From Chiua virens (lineage: Eukaryota; Basidiomycota; Agaricomycetes; Boletales; Boletaceae): a stretch of 64,000 nucleotides of DNA. The notes below the pieces were generated by a model, which was not told where the DNA came from, searched no databases, and saw nothing but the letters and a program-made list of their open reading frames with translations. Numbering within the stretch: position 1 is the first letter of the stretch; every line of letters starts with the position of its first letter. The translations under genes were made by a program, and so were the position numbers. The stretch covers positions 1,178,001 through 1,242,000 of the forward strand of contig JAHNUO010000003.1 in the NCBI GenBank assembly GCA_019787685.1, written 5' to 3'. Below are positions 1-12,149 of the stretch, piece by piece.

Positions 1-672
1 GCTTCGGCAGTTGCAGACACAGGATGGGGAACCCCTTCTCAATGGCCTGCTCCTACTCCTATCCATAATCCTCTTCGTTCACCTATCATGTTGGTAGATC
101 TCCCCTATCACTCTCACACTATATGCTCCTCTTCATCATCCCCTGAGTACTTTGACCACATGTGTGAACTCATCCTAGACCCCATGATGGCCTTTTCCAT
201 TGAGCACCACCTCAACCTGAACTCCCCCTGAACACCCTGTACCTCGCATACCTCCAATGTGAGCGTCTCACCTTCGTCCAGTTAGACCTCCTTGGCCCAA
301 ACCAAAACACCCACTACCTCTCTGCAGTCACCAGACAAATCCATGACCGAATCTGCACCTACCTTGAGCATGCCCTGCATCAGATGCAGATGGGCAAATT
401 CCTTGAGGACCTCCACTGCTATCAAGTGGAATTATCTCTGTGTGTCACCACCTCCTCCGAGCCCCTCACCCAGCCTTCCATGCCCTCTGCCTCTTCTGTC
501 CCTTTCACAGAAGAAGAGATGATCACAGCAAACCGTGCTGAAGTCGAACACTTATTTCGGACTTGTCAGGTATTCCTCCCTGATGACCACCCCCATTACT
601 ATGAGGCCTGCTTTGAGTGCTGCAAACTTGGACACATTTGCATCAAATGCGGCATGTACACTCTGGGGGTAA
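1..672 (+). pseudogene. 3' ORF of a Gypsy-type element ending in a CCHC zinc knuckle
   Basis: A reading frame runs in from the window edge, is broken by a stop near 230, and continues in another frame to about 660. Its last part (about 384-660) ends with C-F-E-C-C-K-L-G-H-I-C-I-K-C, a perfect C-x2-C-x4-H-x4-C zinc knuckle. It stops against a purine-rich tract (CTCTGGGGGTAA) that abuts an LTR, so it is the last ORF of an LTR element. Zinc knuckles bind RNA or single-stranded DNA, usually in Gag. Here the motif is at the 3' end, which is not the standard Gypsy order. It may be an extra downstream ORF, or the main ORF of a non-autonomous relative of family A. I recognise no enzymatic domain. The frame break suggests a relic. 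Confidence 0.55.
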
Positions 673-1247
673 TGTTACAATTTTTTTCTTTTCCTTCACT
701 TGTACTACTTCACTACACTCGATACCTAGGTATCCTTGTACATTCATCCATACTTTGTTTCATTTCACATTTATGTAATCAGCACCAGCATTACCTGAGT
801 GCTTACTCATTTCTTTTCATGTCATCATCTGATGGCATTGCATTACTCATTTCCTCTTTGTCATTGTCCATTGCCTTTGCATCATACAATTCCTCCTTTT
901 GACCTGTTGCTCTTCTGCTCTTCTTGGCCACCCCTTTTGGACACTTGGTCCATGCACGATTCTCATAGTATAAATATCCACAGTGATACTCTTGTACCCT
1001 AGTCTTGATCTCCGCAATCTAGCTGAGTATTATTGCTCCACTCAGGAACATCCCTGTGACCCCTTGACCCTTGACCCTTGGTCCCTTGGGTATAGATTCC
1101 CAACCGGACACCTCAGCAATGCCTGAATTCTCACTTGACTTGCTGGTAGCAATCTGCTGACCAGCAACCCCTTGTTCAACTGATCCAGCGCACCACATAC
1201 CAAGTGGTGGTTGTTTATGCTAGGTCCTACCTGGAACTATCGTAACA
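673..1247 (+). repeat. LTR of Gypsy family A (3' LTR)
   Basis: Starts TGTTACAATT and ends ATCGTAACA. It matches the family-A LTR at 52848-53607 over most of its length, including TATAAATA (969-976), TAGTCTTGATCT (1000-1011) and the end segment with CAAGTGGTGGTTG. It follows a purine tract and a CCHC ORF, so it is a 3' LTR. The 3' flank is GCAAG. The matching left copy of the target duplication would lie outside the window. Confidence 0.8.
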
Positions 1248-1249
1248 GC

Positions 1250-3750
1250 AAGAGCTCAATTATTTGTTTATTGCAGTCACGGATACTTTCCATGCCTAGC
1301 ATCCAGCATGCTTCACCAAGGTCAGTCATTTTGTATTCACGGGTGAGCTAGATCTTGAGCTTTTCAATTGCTCCATGATTGTTTGCATCATTTCGTCATC
1401 AACATATACCATGACAATGATGAGAACACCATCTTCAACTGCTTGTAAGAGCGTGTACCATGATTTATGGGCTTGTTTTAGTCTATAAAGTGCTTGGAGT
1501 AATTGCTAGACTTTGTACATGTACTGTGGAGGATGAAATCCTGGAAGAGGCTTGAGATAGATTTCCTCATTGAGTTTGCCATTTAGGAATGCCAATTTGA
1601 TGTTCATTTGGTGAATTTCAAGGTCATGTTTGGTGGCAAGGGTGAGAAGGGCTCAGATGGTTGAGAACTTGGTAACAGAGGCAAAGGTGTTTGTATAATT
1701 GACTCCATGGACCTGCATAAAACCCTTTGCTACAAGATAGGCTTTGTACTTGTCGATTTTGCCATTTGGTCCATATTTGATCTTAAAAACCCATTTTGAG
1801 TTGATAATTTTATGATTTGGTGAATGCTCAACTTGTTCATATAGCCCAATTTTCTCAAAAGTATCCAGTTCATCTTTCATCACCTTGAACCTGAGGTGTG
1901 AGTCTGAATGGCAGATTGCCTCATTGTATGTGCATGGCTCGTCATCTGTGCTTATGTCAGCACAATATGCACATTCATCAGCCTCTATTGTGCGCCCACT
2001 CACTCCAATAACAGCTATTCCCTCACTATCTCCCTCAACTGTTCCCCCTCTACCATTCTTTCCTTTATTCTAGTTATTCCCATCATCTTCATTGTCTTTC
2101 CTGTCCTTTGGATACAGCAAGGTCACTTTTTTGTATGAATTAACACGGTAACATGGATCATTGTCACAAATTGGTGTTTTTATGTGCTGGGTCAACCTGT
2201 GGACTTCAGGAGGTAGAACTGGGTGTGGATAAGGTACTGGTGGGCCTCTTGAGGGTGCAGTATGTTGTACTGACAAGTATTGTTGCATTTTGAAGTGTTT
2301 TGGTTCAATTTTTGTGATTTCAAGGGAAGAATGTGGTGCAGGACTTGCACCTTTGTTGGATTGATCAGATAGGTCGTTTATGGTAGGTTCTACCTTTGCT
2401 TTGCTTTCTTCCTCGCTTTTATCACTTGTTTCACAGTTAGGGACACTCTGGATGCCAGGAACTTCATCTATTTGCTCTGGAAAGCTTTCTATCACTTTCA
2501 GGATGTTTCAGGGTCGTTCTGATTGCATTTGTGAGCTGTTTTGAATGCTGACATCAATCTTTACCTTTGTAGGACCATTGGTATTGCCCTCATCAAAAAC
2601 GACATCCCTAGATTTGAAAATTCAACCTGTGGAGCGATGCAAACAAACATATGTGCTCTTATTTTTAGCATAGCCAATATGGACACATTCAAGTGATTTT
2701 GGATCAAGTTTGTGACGCTTTTCATCAGGTATGTGTATGTGCACTGTGCACCTGAAAATTCAAAGGTGTGAAATTGATGGTTTATTACTAGTGAACTTTT
2801 CAAACAGCATGATGTTGCCGTTGATGGCACATGTTGGGACTCAATTTGGAATATGCATGGGATGCAGGATTGCATCACCCCAGTATGAGTTGGGTAATCT
2901 GGTGTCATGTAACATGGTATGTGCACTTTCCACGAGAGTGGGATTCATTGGTTCACTGACCCCATTCTCTTGTGGAGTGTAGGGATTCATCTTTTCATGA
3001 TGGATTCCCTTCATTGTGAGGTAGTCCTGCAAGGCCTTCAACCCATATTTGCTACCATCATCAGATCTGAATGTATTTGCTTGTTCTCTGGTAACCATTT
3101 CAGTGCGTTCAATGTATGCTTTGTCTGACCATATACTTTGTCTTTAGACTTTAATAATTTGACCACAACATGATGTGAATATCTGTCGATATAGGTCACG
3201 AAGTATTGGTGTCTGGTTCAAGATTGCATCTGCATGGGTCCACATACATACATCTAAGTACATCCAATGAAGTAGATGTGGGCTTTCAGTCATTGATTTC
3301 TGTGTTATTGGCTTGCAGTGCTGTTTGCCTTTGAGACATGGTTTACACATTTTGTCAGTGTGTGTTATTGAGTCTATTATCTTCATTCTGCTAACCATTT
3401 CCTTTTGGAACAGTTTTAATATGGAGTTGAAGTGGATGTGACCCAGTCATTGGTGCCATGTTTCCAAGGAAGCTTTGGATACAGCTACCTTTGCCATGCA
3501 CAAATCAAGTGGTGTATTTGGATCGAGGTATGGTGACAGGCCATAGACGATACAAGCAGTTTCATAGACTCGAGGGATGGCTTCAAGGACATATAGTGAA
3601 TTTTGCTTGTATGCAAGGGCTACAAGAGTGTCATCTTTGGAGATATGACATTTAGTCATGCTGAAGGATATGGTAAATCCTTTATTTGCAAGTTGTGGAA
3701 CTGACAGTAGGTTTCTATCTAGTTTTGGGATATAATTAGGGAATGGCATG
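1250..3750 (-). pseudogene. Ty1/Copia pol relic (protease to RT)
   Basis: Read on the minus strand, Copia pol appears in order. About 3749-3447 holds the end of the protease region (PKLDRNLLSVPQLANKGF). About 3398-3144 holds the GAG-pre-integrase segment, with MCKPCLKGKQ. About 3098-2561 holds the integrase, with FRSDDGSKYG and PYTPQENGVSE, where the second D and the E of the catalytic triad sit. About 2495-2070 is the linker. About 2003-1250 is the start of RVT_2 (SKWVFKIKYGPNGKIDKYKA, then LVAKGFMQVHGVNY). Stops and frame changes separate the blocks. The left end is cut by the family-A LTR at 1247 and the right end by the hAT relic, so both landed in this Copia. RNase H is missing. Confidence 0.8.
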
Positions 3751-3754
3751 GGTT

Positions 3755-3860
3755 GGGGTAACCCACATGGGTCTCAGGTGTGGGTGCCTGTCGGGTGTGG
3801 GTGTGGGTACCTATTTGTCATACCCATGACCCGACCCAGACCCATCAGCCAGGTTTGCTT
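3755..3860. repeat. Subterminal GGGT/ACCC-rich repeats of the hAT relic
   Basis: Clustered TGGGT, GTGGGT and GGGTAC units are followed by ACCCATGACCCGACCCAGACCC, which form an imperfect inverted arrangement. Such arrays are typical of fungal hAT ends and can bind the transposase. They lie just where Copia similarity stops and just upstream of the hAT coding relic. An exact terminal inverted repeat and 8-bp duplication were not identified. Confidence 0.5.
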
Positions 3861-3939
3861 GGAAAAGCTATACAAAATGGTCTAATCATCCAACCAACAA
3901 AAATAGTAGGCTTCTCAGGCTTCTATCACTGCAGCACTA

Positions 3940-6900
3940 TGTCCAAGTCCATTCAGCCATCAAAACACCAAATCAAACTAACCAAAAAGGCACAGGCAGC
4001 TACCATTGACAAACTTGCCAGTGGGAAAAACTCTAGAAAGCGGGAAAATGGTGACATTAGTGCAGCAAGTGTGCCTATCATTACTGGAGAGGTCAACAGT
4101 GGCCCCCAAAAGAGCAAGAGATTGAAAACTCTGACCAACAGGGACTTGGAAGACTTGTATGACACGGAACCCATCACAGATGAGACAGCAGGCTCTGATG
4201 GTGACAGTGACCATGACACTGAAAACATATGAGCCTGATCACCAAGTATTGCCGAAATGAAGGCACCTTGTCCTGTCGCAACACAGAAAAGTTGGTGGAC
4301 AGGCCTTGCTGATTAAAACTATCAGCTCATACATTCATAGAGTGACAACCAAAAGAATTAACATTGCCTGTTTATGCCTTCTTTGGGCCCAAGCCAGAGA
4401 TCCACAAGTTTGACAGTTGATGTGCTAAGATATTCAAATGCAGTGGTCGTGGGTGCAAGGTTGAGATACGCCGTTACCTAGACATGAAGGACACACATTC
4501 CACATCAAATATGTGCAAGCACGCCTGGGCATGCTGGGGGGATGGTGCTCTCTTAGCTGCAGACAAGGCCAGGGATGGGGCTGAGGTACACAAGACAATT
4601 GTCAAGGGTATCCTTCACAATGGGTCAATCACAGCATCTTTCGAACATAAAGGAAAAGGGAACTGACATACTGTTTTTGTTCCCATACACGTGCTGAGAC
4701 ATTGCAAGTATTCTTGTTGTTAGGCGACCCATGCAAGTTGCTGATCAGTGTACCCAGGGCTGAGTGTGTGTGATGGGTCACTGAGTGCCTGTGTCCATTC
4801 AGTATTGTGTGTGATCAGCCATTTTTGAATATAACAAAGACAGGGAGACCAGAACATTACATACTGTTATAATCATGTTTCACCATTATTCTTTTGCCTT
4901 CCTACTCAATCTCTACTCCATCATACAAGATACTTCATTATCTATTACGGCACACTTTGCCTCATGGTCAAGGCTATCCTCAGGACCTAACCCCATTGGC
5001 TGCCACATTATGATATTTATATCATCATCATTAGACACATGTTATCACACAATGTCATAACCCATGCACAACACATGTGTACTCACATGTTATCTCTTAT
5101 CTATTATTAAAGCAGTGCACATCTCATAACATGCTTCTACTGCATTGTTACAGCATTGTTCCCTCATGTTCTTATCTATGACTCATATACATGCTAATAT
5201 CTCATGTTATCACACCTTATCCACCAATCAGGACACTATTCCTTATCATGAAGTTCATACTCAGATTAGAACTCCACTTGTACTTTTAGTATATAAGACG
5301 TGAATACAGCACCCAGGGAACTCTAACAAAGTTACCTTTGGGTTTCTCCCTTTGATCTCTGGCATTGTCCTCAGATTTGATTCCCTTCGTAGTTCTCGCC
5401 TCACTCATTGGACTCTTGCATTAAACCTTTACACTGAACCATTACAACCATCACAAGTTCCCTGTAGTCCATGTTTGTTCTAGGTTGTTACATATACCTT
5501 CACCTGAGACTGTCTCACATGATGTCAAACAAGTCTTTGTGCACACATGTGCACAGATCATGAAAATTCTGAAGGTGCATCAAGATTAGCACATTTCTGT
5601 GTGTAAATGATATTGACATACCTCAGGAATACAAGGGATGGTTACACTTCACAATGGACATGTGGACATCTCTGAACCATCGAGCATTCGTGGTGTTTAC
5701 TGTACACCTTGAAAAGGACAGCATACCACTAACATTTCTGTTAGATATCATTGAAGTGGCAAAGGTGTGTCATGACTCACCACATTTACGCTGAACAATA
5801 ACATGTGTACAGTCCCACACAGGGAAAGCACTTGTGACTGCTTTTCATGAGGTCCTGGAGGTGTTTGGAGTGTCAGCAAAGGTAAATAGAACATGCCACA
5901 ATGACATACTATCAATGACTTACTTGACTTCGATATCTAAAGTGATGATTGACCACCTTGCCAAGCTTAATCCACGGTTTGGAGGGGAGTATGGCCAGAC
6001 CTGATGCTTTCTGCATGTTGTGAATCTCGTCGCCAAATTAATGATCTGGGTATTTGATATGAAAAAAAAAAGAAATGGATGAGATGTTAGAACTTGAAGC
6101 AAGTGCATTGAATAGTGGAGATTGGACAGACCTGGATGACCTGATGGACCATGATGAACAACTTGAGGCAACAGGCAGATTGAATAATGAGGGTGGAGAG
6201 GAAACAGACAATGAGGCAGGTTGGCGTGACAAGGCTGCATTGTTGGATGGAGATGAAAGGAGAAAGCTATGTGACAATGTAGCACCGGTGAAGTTGGTGC
6301 TTGCAAAGGTATGCATGGCATTACAGATGCACCTGTGTGCTTCCTAACCCCTTCAGATCTGAAAACTTGTGTTCAAAATTATCTGCTCAATGATGGTACT
6401 CTGGCTGGCCTGGAAGCAAATCTTGCAGGCCTTGAAGGTACCAGCAATGCTCTTACCATGTGATGTGGCAACACGATGGAACTCAATGTTTGATATGCTT
6501 GATTATGCCATCTTGCATCACAATATGGTTGACTGTATAACCCAGAGATGAGACTTGAGAAGGTTTGAGCTTGGGGACACAGAGTGGGACGTACTGATTG
6601 AGTTGCATGATGTGTTGAAGGTGTGTTCTGACTTGATTGAAAGTGACTATGGTACTTATGTAATGTCTTGTGTTTGTAGGTTCTGAAGCATGCTACTCTA
6701 TTTTTCTCACATTCTACCCCCAATCTCCCAACTGTGATCCCTGCCATGGATGTCATTCATGAGAGTTTATCCACCAAATCTCATGATGCAACCCTCTCGC
6801 CTGCAGTCTGTGCTGCCCTTGCCAAGAAGACACTTGACCGTTACTATGAGCTGACTGATGGTTCCATAGTATATCAAATTGCCATGGGTACATTTTCTTC

Positions 6901-7275
6901 TTGACTTTGGTGTACATCTCTCAATATTTTGTTTGCCAGTCTTACATCCTTGTCACAAGCTGTAATACTTCAAGCTTGCCAATTGGGAGCCCAATTGGAT
7001 CAAGACCGCTGAAACACTCATTTGCAAGGAATTCAATCATGCATACATCGTGAACCAGCACACAAACGTGAATGGAGAGCAGACTGGTGGATTTGCCAAG
7101 TCATCAGCTGCACTCAGTCACACAAAATCTGATGTACATATCAATTTATGATAATGCCACTAGTATACTGACACTATTGTTATGGTAGAATATGTTCGAC
7201 AACCTCGCTGCACTCGCCTTCCCCAAATTGACTGATCTCAGCTCCAAGCTTGACTGGTATCTCAATTCACTAAAG
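3940..7275 (+). pseudogene. hAT-superfamily transposase relic
   Basis: A degenerate DNA-transposon gene. The ATG at 3940 opens a lysine-rich N-terminus, then an acidic linker (to about 4232). A BED-like zinc finger follows near 4430-4560 (FKCSGRGCKVEIRR, then STSNMCKHAWACW). After an inserted solo LTR the catalytic core resumes near 5500 with FTMDMWTSLNHRAFVVF, then GKALVTAFHEVLEVFGVSA, CFLHVVNLVAK, and near 6450 the hAT signature DVATRWNSMFDMLDYAIL. The last match, near 7250, is LAALAFPKLTDLSSKLDWYL. The C-terminal hAT dimerisation region is not found, so the gene is truncated. Frames are joined by GTAA/AG-bounded gaps that look like introns. In-frame stops at about 6000 and 6550 mark it as dead. 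It inserted into the Copia relic to its left. Confidence 0.8.
4865..5492 (+). repeat. Solo LTR, Gypsy family C, inside the hAT relic
   Basis: Starts TGTTATAATC and ends GGTTGTTACA. It shares the family-C promoter region: a TATATAAG box near 5290, then GGGAACTCTAACAAAGTTACC, which holds the predicted mRNA start of this family. Flanks are CATAC (4860-4864) and TATAC (5493-5497), a 5-bp target duplication with one C/T difference. There is no internal region, so it arose by LTR-LTR recombination. It is longer (628 bp) and more diverged than the 431-bp LTR of the intact element. Confidence 0.75.
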
Positions 7276-7790
7276 GTGACCTTTCCTGTGTTCTCAGCCA
7301 CCTTTTTCTAGCATTCTCCATTGTGGGAATTGCCACAAAATTTATCTTTTGACTTGTTTGGCTTCTGTGGTTTGCATCCCTTTGCAAATAGAGCTGGTTG
7401 TGTTGTCTTTCAGGACTTTTCTTCAACTAGGATCTGCAAGACAACACATTCAATAGAGAGTTTTTCAGTGGTCATCAAGATGGTTCAAAGGGTTAAACAT
7501 AACCTTTTATTCTGGGTAATTAAGGACTAAACAAGCAGACAAGATTAACTCAGTCTCGAGTATAAAGTACCAGACTGAGGTGCAATGGAGTGAAGAACTT
7601 TGCAGTAATGTCTGCACATGATTATGTAATCTATCCTCATTGTACTAAAAATCATCAATTTACAACAGGGTGGAGCAATGGTGGGGGAACCAGGAGTGGC
7701 AAAGCAATGTGGGGAATGTCAGCGGTAGGGGTGAAGACAGGAACTGGTGTGGTGTTGGATTCAAAGTCGGGTGTGGAACAAGAGTGGTAG
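7276..7790. other. Spacer between hAT and Gypsy relics
   Basis: No recognised coding motif. A TATAAAG sits near 7561. The stretch may hold the decayed 3' end of the minus-strand Gypsy or part of another LTR, but no terminal TG/CA pair with duplicated flanks was found. Confidence 0.3.
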
Positions 7791-7799
7791 GCCATTACA

Positions 7800-10103
7800 G
7801 TTCTGATGCAGACTGGTGGCAATCAGAGTGGTGAGTGTGGTGGTTGAGGTAGTGGAAGGGCTGAGAGGCAGGAGACTGAGAGGAAATCCTTGGGGTGGAG
7901 ATGTTTATAAGCATTGACAGTTTCCTAGGCATTTCCTAGGTTGGCCTCAGGCTCCCAAGAGTCACTGGATACAGAGTAGCCCTTCTAGCAGATCAGGAAC
8001 TTGCGGTTGCATGGGTTCCGGTTGTGGTGAATGATCTACTTGATTTCATATTCCTAGTCTGGCGGAGGTTTTGTAAAGTTTGGTCTATAGGTCGCCATTT
8101 CCCAATAAGGGGATAGGAGTGAAGCATGGAAGACCAGATGGATTTTCCAGGTCTTGGGAAGGTGGAGTCAATAGGTGAGTGAGGAAAGGACTTCTATGAT
8201 GGTAAAAGGTCCTTCACAGTATAATGCAAGTTTTGAGAAGATGAGTTCCCATTTGAAATTGTGGGCTTCCAACCAAACCTGATTGCCTTTTGAGAAGAGT
8301 TTGAACTTCCTAAAGGAGCAAGCTTTCATGGCTTGGTGGGCCAGTTCATGTATAGTGAGGGCTTCATCACAAGCAATGGAGAGAGTTTTGAGGTGTTCCT
8401 CAACAGCAAGGAGTTTAGTTTCTGCAATGATAGTGGACAAGGGGTGGGGTTTGTAGCCCATCATAAGGAAGAATGGCGATTTGCCTGTAACGGAGTGGGG
8501 GTGGTTGTTGTGTGCAAATTTGGCCATGGGAAGGAGGTTGGCCCATTTCTCCGGATTGTTTTGGCAATACATACAGAGGTAGATTTTGACTTCTTGGTTG
8601 ATGTGTTCCATCTCACCATCAGATTGAGGATGGTAGGCAGTGGAGAGGGAAAGGTAGTATCTGATGAGTCAGGAGAGTTGTGCTGTTAGCACAAGGCACA
8701 ACCAAAGGCATACAAGTGGACGAAGGAGCCGAGCCTGGGCCACCAGAATTCAGCAGTGATGAGCTGGCAAGTCTTTAGGAAACTGGGGTGTCTGGCGGTG
8801 TGGGAGTCATGGTGGCGAGCAACAATTTGTTGCTGGAGTTCACAGTCAGGAGGGATGTAGATGCAACCTTGATATGTCAGGATACCAGCATCATAATGCC
8901 AGTCAGAGAGATAAGAGTGGAATGACCACAGGATGCCACCATCTATGGCATTGAGGGTGTCCAGGATGAGTGGATCTGCAGCTGAAGAGCAGGAGATCAA
9001 GTCCTGGAGATCCACGGTAACAAGGTTGATAAAGACATCATCTGGAAGGAGCATAACATCTTCATTATCTAAGTCCAAGGTGATATGATCAAGATGGCAA
9101 GAGAGTGCATCCAGACCATCAAGGAGTTTGCTTGGCATGTGGGAGAATGTGAGGTCAAAGTCAGCAAGGTCAAGAAGCCAGCAGGCTTGATGACAGTTGA
9201 GGTTTTGGGGTTGTTAGAAGTAGGTAAGGTTTTTGTGATCCGAGACGATGGTGACGGGAGTAGCACTACCATGGAGGTAGTGGCACCAGGTTTTAAGGGA
9301 TCTAATGATGGCGAGGAACTCACAGTCATAGATATCATAGTTTCTCTCCACAGTGTTGAAGGACTGCGAGAGATAGGAGCCAGGCTTCCAGTTGCTGTTT
9401 GGGTTGGTCTAGAGGAGTACACCACCCAATGTGAATTTAGAAGCATTAGTGGCAATAGCAAAGGGTCAAGAAGTATCCAGGAATTGAAGGACCAGATCAG
9501 AGGTGAAAGCCTTTTTTAGGCATTTGAAGGCGGCGATCTGGGGAGGACCCCAGGTCCAAGGTGCATCTTTCTTTGTAAGATTGACGAGAGGGCAGGCGAT
9601 GGTGGAATAGTCGGGATGAACTAATGGTAGAAGTTGACGAAGCCCATGAATGATTGGATGTCCTTGAGCTTGGTTGGAGTAGGCCAATCAGCAATGCTAG
9701 CAACCTTGACAGGGTCCATCGTGAGTTCTCCAGGGCAAGCGATCATGCCAAGGTACTTTACTTTGGTGGTGGCGAAGTGGCATTTCTCAAGTTTGAGGTC
9801 AAGTTTCTTCATGTAGGCAAGGACATATTTGGTCCATTTGGTGTGGATAGCATTATCTTTAGAGAAGATGAGGAGGTTGTCCATGTAGATGACAAGCCAT
9901 CCTTCACCGATCATATTGCAAAAAGAGTCATCCATGAAACATTGGAACATCACAGGAGAGTTTGTCAGTCTGAAGAACATGGCCTTCATGAATGGTATGT
10001 TCATTGACATAGCAGTAGTCCTGGCAGGGGTGGAGCTTGCCATCCTTTTTCTTGACAAAGAAGAAGGGGGAGGCTTGTGAAGAGTTCAAGGGGTGGATCT
10101 TAC
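7800..10103 (-). pseudogene. Gypsy family A copy 2: RT, RNase H, broken integrase, chromodomain
   Basis: Downstream half of the pol gene whose upstream half lies at 13856-15982. From right to left on the minus strand: the RT palm with VIYMDNLLIFS (YMDN for the usual YxDD), 10058-9621; the RT connection and RNase H, about 9700-9070; the integrase H2C2 region, 9138-8690 (HTARHPSFLKT, then CALC); and the integrase C-terminus, 8611-8168 (MEHINQEVKIYLCMY). The segment between H2C2 and MEHINQ that should hold the first two catalytic aspartates is absent. Near 8000-7930 a chromodomain-like stretch appears in broken frame (KGYSVSSDSWEPEANL). A chromodomain would target the integrase to marked chromatin. 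Frameshifts and stops mark it as dead. It closely matches the plus-strand copy at 55801-64000. Confidence 0.85.
10099..10103. repeat. Target-site duplication CTTAC (left)
   Basis: CTTAC immediately precedes the TG of the family-B 5' LTR. The same five bases follow its 3' LTR at 13856-13860. It falls within the RT of family-A copy 2, whose uninterrupted sequence can be compared at about 55850. Confidence 0.9.
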
Positions 10104-10217
10104 TGTCATATACCGCTCCATTCTCCGTTCCTCCGGATATAACTCCAGGTCTCTTAGACAATAACTCCAGGTTGATCTCTCTCAGGACGCAACTCCACGA
10201 CCCTGGACCTCTATTAG
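10104..10217 (+). repeat. Truncated 5' LTR, family B
   Basis: TGTCATATACCGCTCC through CCCTGGACCTCT matches the first about 112 bp of the 3' LTR at 13269. Similarity then stops abruptly and Gag-type coding begins, so about 470 bp of LTR plus the leader were lost. Confidence 0.85.
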
Positions 10218-11346
10218 TCATTGAAGATTTCCAAGGTTTCTCCACTCGACTTATTGCATCCTCTGCCTCTCAAGCACCCATATTCCTGGGTGCACGAACT
10301 CCATCTTCCTGTTATCAATCTCTGAGTATTCCAGGCTCCTCCAGGGGACATCCCTCTGATGAACCCAACTCTGGAGATGACTTCTCTGACCCCGAAACCA
10401 AACTTGCCCCTGATGATACCTATGGGCAATTGACAAATGCAATTCAAAGTCTCACTTGCACCTCTCGTTGCCCCTCCTCTAGCTCCTCCTCTTGCACTAA
10501 AGTCAGAGAACCTGATCAGTTTGATGGGACAAGTCCCTGCAAACTCCAAGTTTTTCTCGTTCAATGTGAGTTGAACTTCCAGGACCAACCCAAGGCTTTC
10601 TGCTCAGACCGTGCCAAAGTCACATTTGCACTGTCTTATCTGAAAGGAATTGCCCTTGAGTGGTTCGAACCCGACCTCCTCAAATCTGACCCCTCTGTCT
10701 CCTGTCCCCTCTGGAAAGATCACTACACTGACTTTGTTCTGGAACTCCAGATGAACTTTGGTCCACACAATCCAGTTGGAGATGCGGAGTATGAACTCTA
10801 AGATCTGTCCATGAGTAATGGACAAAGAATCAACAAATATGTAGTTGAGTTTAACCACTTAGTTGCTCAAGTCCATGGTTATGGAGAAGGTGCTCTCCAT
10901 ACCCATTTCTACAATGGTCTGCCAAATCACATCAAAGATGAAATCTCTCACTTAGGCAAACTCCCAGGACTCTCTGAAATGTGTTACATGGCACAAGCTA
11001 TTGATGCTTCCCATTGGGAGTGCAACTCCGAGATTAATCATGCCTCTGTGCAATCCTCCAGCAACTCCACACCTGCATCACCTCCTATCTCTGAATCCAA
11101 CCAAGAATACGACTCCAATGACTCCATTGAGTCTACCTCCACACCCCAAGAACCTGAATCACCACTCGATGAAGATGGTAAACTCACCTTCATCGAACGT
11201 CAAAGACGTTTTGACCTCTTTCTATGTACATATGTTCTGTGGCCTCCCAGGACATAAGGCTAAGGACTTCCCCAAGTCCACTTCTCGCTCTGCGAAGCCC
11301 CGGGCTACGCGAGCAACTCCAGCATCCTCCTCCAAGGACACCGACT
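10218..11346 (+). pseudogene. Gag relic of family B
   Basis: A retrotransposon-Gag type protein that would form the particle shell around the RNA. Visible blocks: PDQFDGTSPCKLQVFLVQC, then KVTFALSYLKGIALEWFEPD (core Gag fold, about 10500-10690), FVLELQMNFGPHNPVGDAE, a stop at 10799, then GQRINKYVVEFNHLVAQV and FYNGLPNHIKDEISHLGK. A degenerate zinc knuckle follows in another frame near 11228 (FCGLPGHKAKDFP, with the last Cys replaced by Phe). The start is lost with the leader. The same protein is encoded in pieces on the minus strand at 30486-28960. Confidence 0.8.
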
Positions 11347-11379
11347 AAGCCTCCACCCCCCTGACTCCATGTATTCTGA

Positions 11380-12045
11380 AGGAGCATTACCTTCTACTGC
11401 ACAACAGGGAGTATACCCAGAATCAACGCATCCAGTCTTTTCAACACTCTGGACCTCATGAACTTCAGTTCATGTTGTCACCTCCCTTCTTCTTTTCATC
11501 CCGAGAGAGTTCAAGGACATGATTCTTCACCTCAATACTCCCTACCCCCTCCACTTCTCAGAACTCCGTTCACCCTGACTCTCAACTCCATTTACCCCGA
11601 CTCTCATCTCCATTACCCCGATCTCCTCATAACTCCTCCGACCTTACCCTATGATTACTCTGACCACACTCCGTGCACCTCCGTTGGGTCCCCCTGTTCT
11701 CTTGATTCTTGGATACCACTGATCCACTCACTAACACTTCATTGAGTGACGAGTTATGGACAGTAACTTTTCTGTTCACTTGAATATGGACACCAACACA
11801 TATGAGCTTGACTCTGCACCTTTGGGTGTTCCCTCTAGCAACTCTAGCTACTACTCCAATCCTCTAGGTTACTCCGGTCATCTCTCCTGGCTCGACATTG
11901 AAAACTCCATGGAACCTCAGTGATGTATACCGTTCTTTCCTGGATTACTTTGAAAGGCACTCACTCATCCTTCCTCCTTCATACCTCCAAGCTTCCTCCG
12001 TCCACCTCCGCTGCTAGGCACTGGGACATCTAGCCTAAGAGGGGG
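11380..12045 (+). pseudogene. Second sense ORF relic of family B
   Basis: A broken frame downstream of Gag. Its best block reads SVHLNMDTNTYELDSAPLG near 11775-11835, and it ends near ARHWDI (about 12030). Copy 2 of family B (28281-28000, minus) keeps the same block as SIHLNMDANTYELNSTPLG and the same end, which shows it was once a real coding sequence. It lies where a protease would be, but I see no clear D-S/T-G active site. Confidence 0.45.
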
Positions 12046-12149
12046 ATATGGACCTCCCGTTCCCCACATTTCCATCTCCGCTCACTCCATTTCCCTCCAA
12101 GAATCATATCTTTGTTGCTTTTTGCAACTTTATAAGTACATTCTATTCT

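Noticed and set aside
3780..4232. Host gene starting MGACRVWVWVPICHTHD
   Set aside because: The first part is the hAT subterminal repeat. The later part is the start of the hAT transposase.
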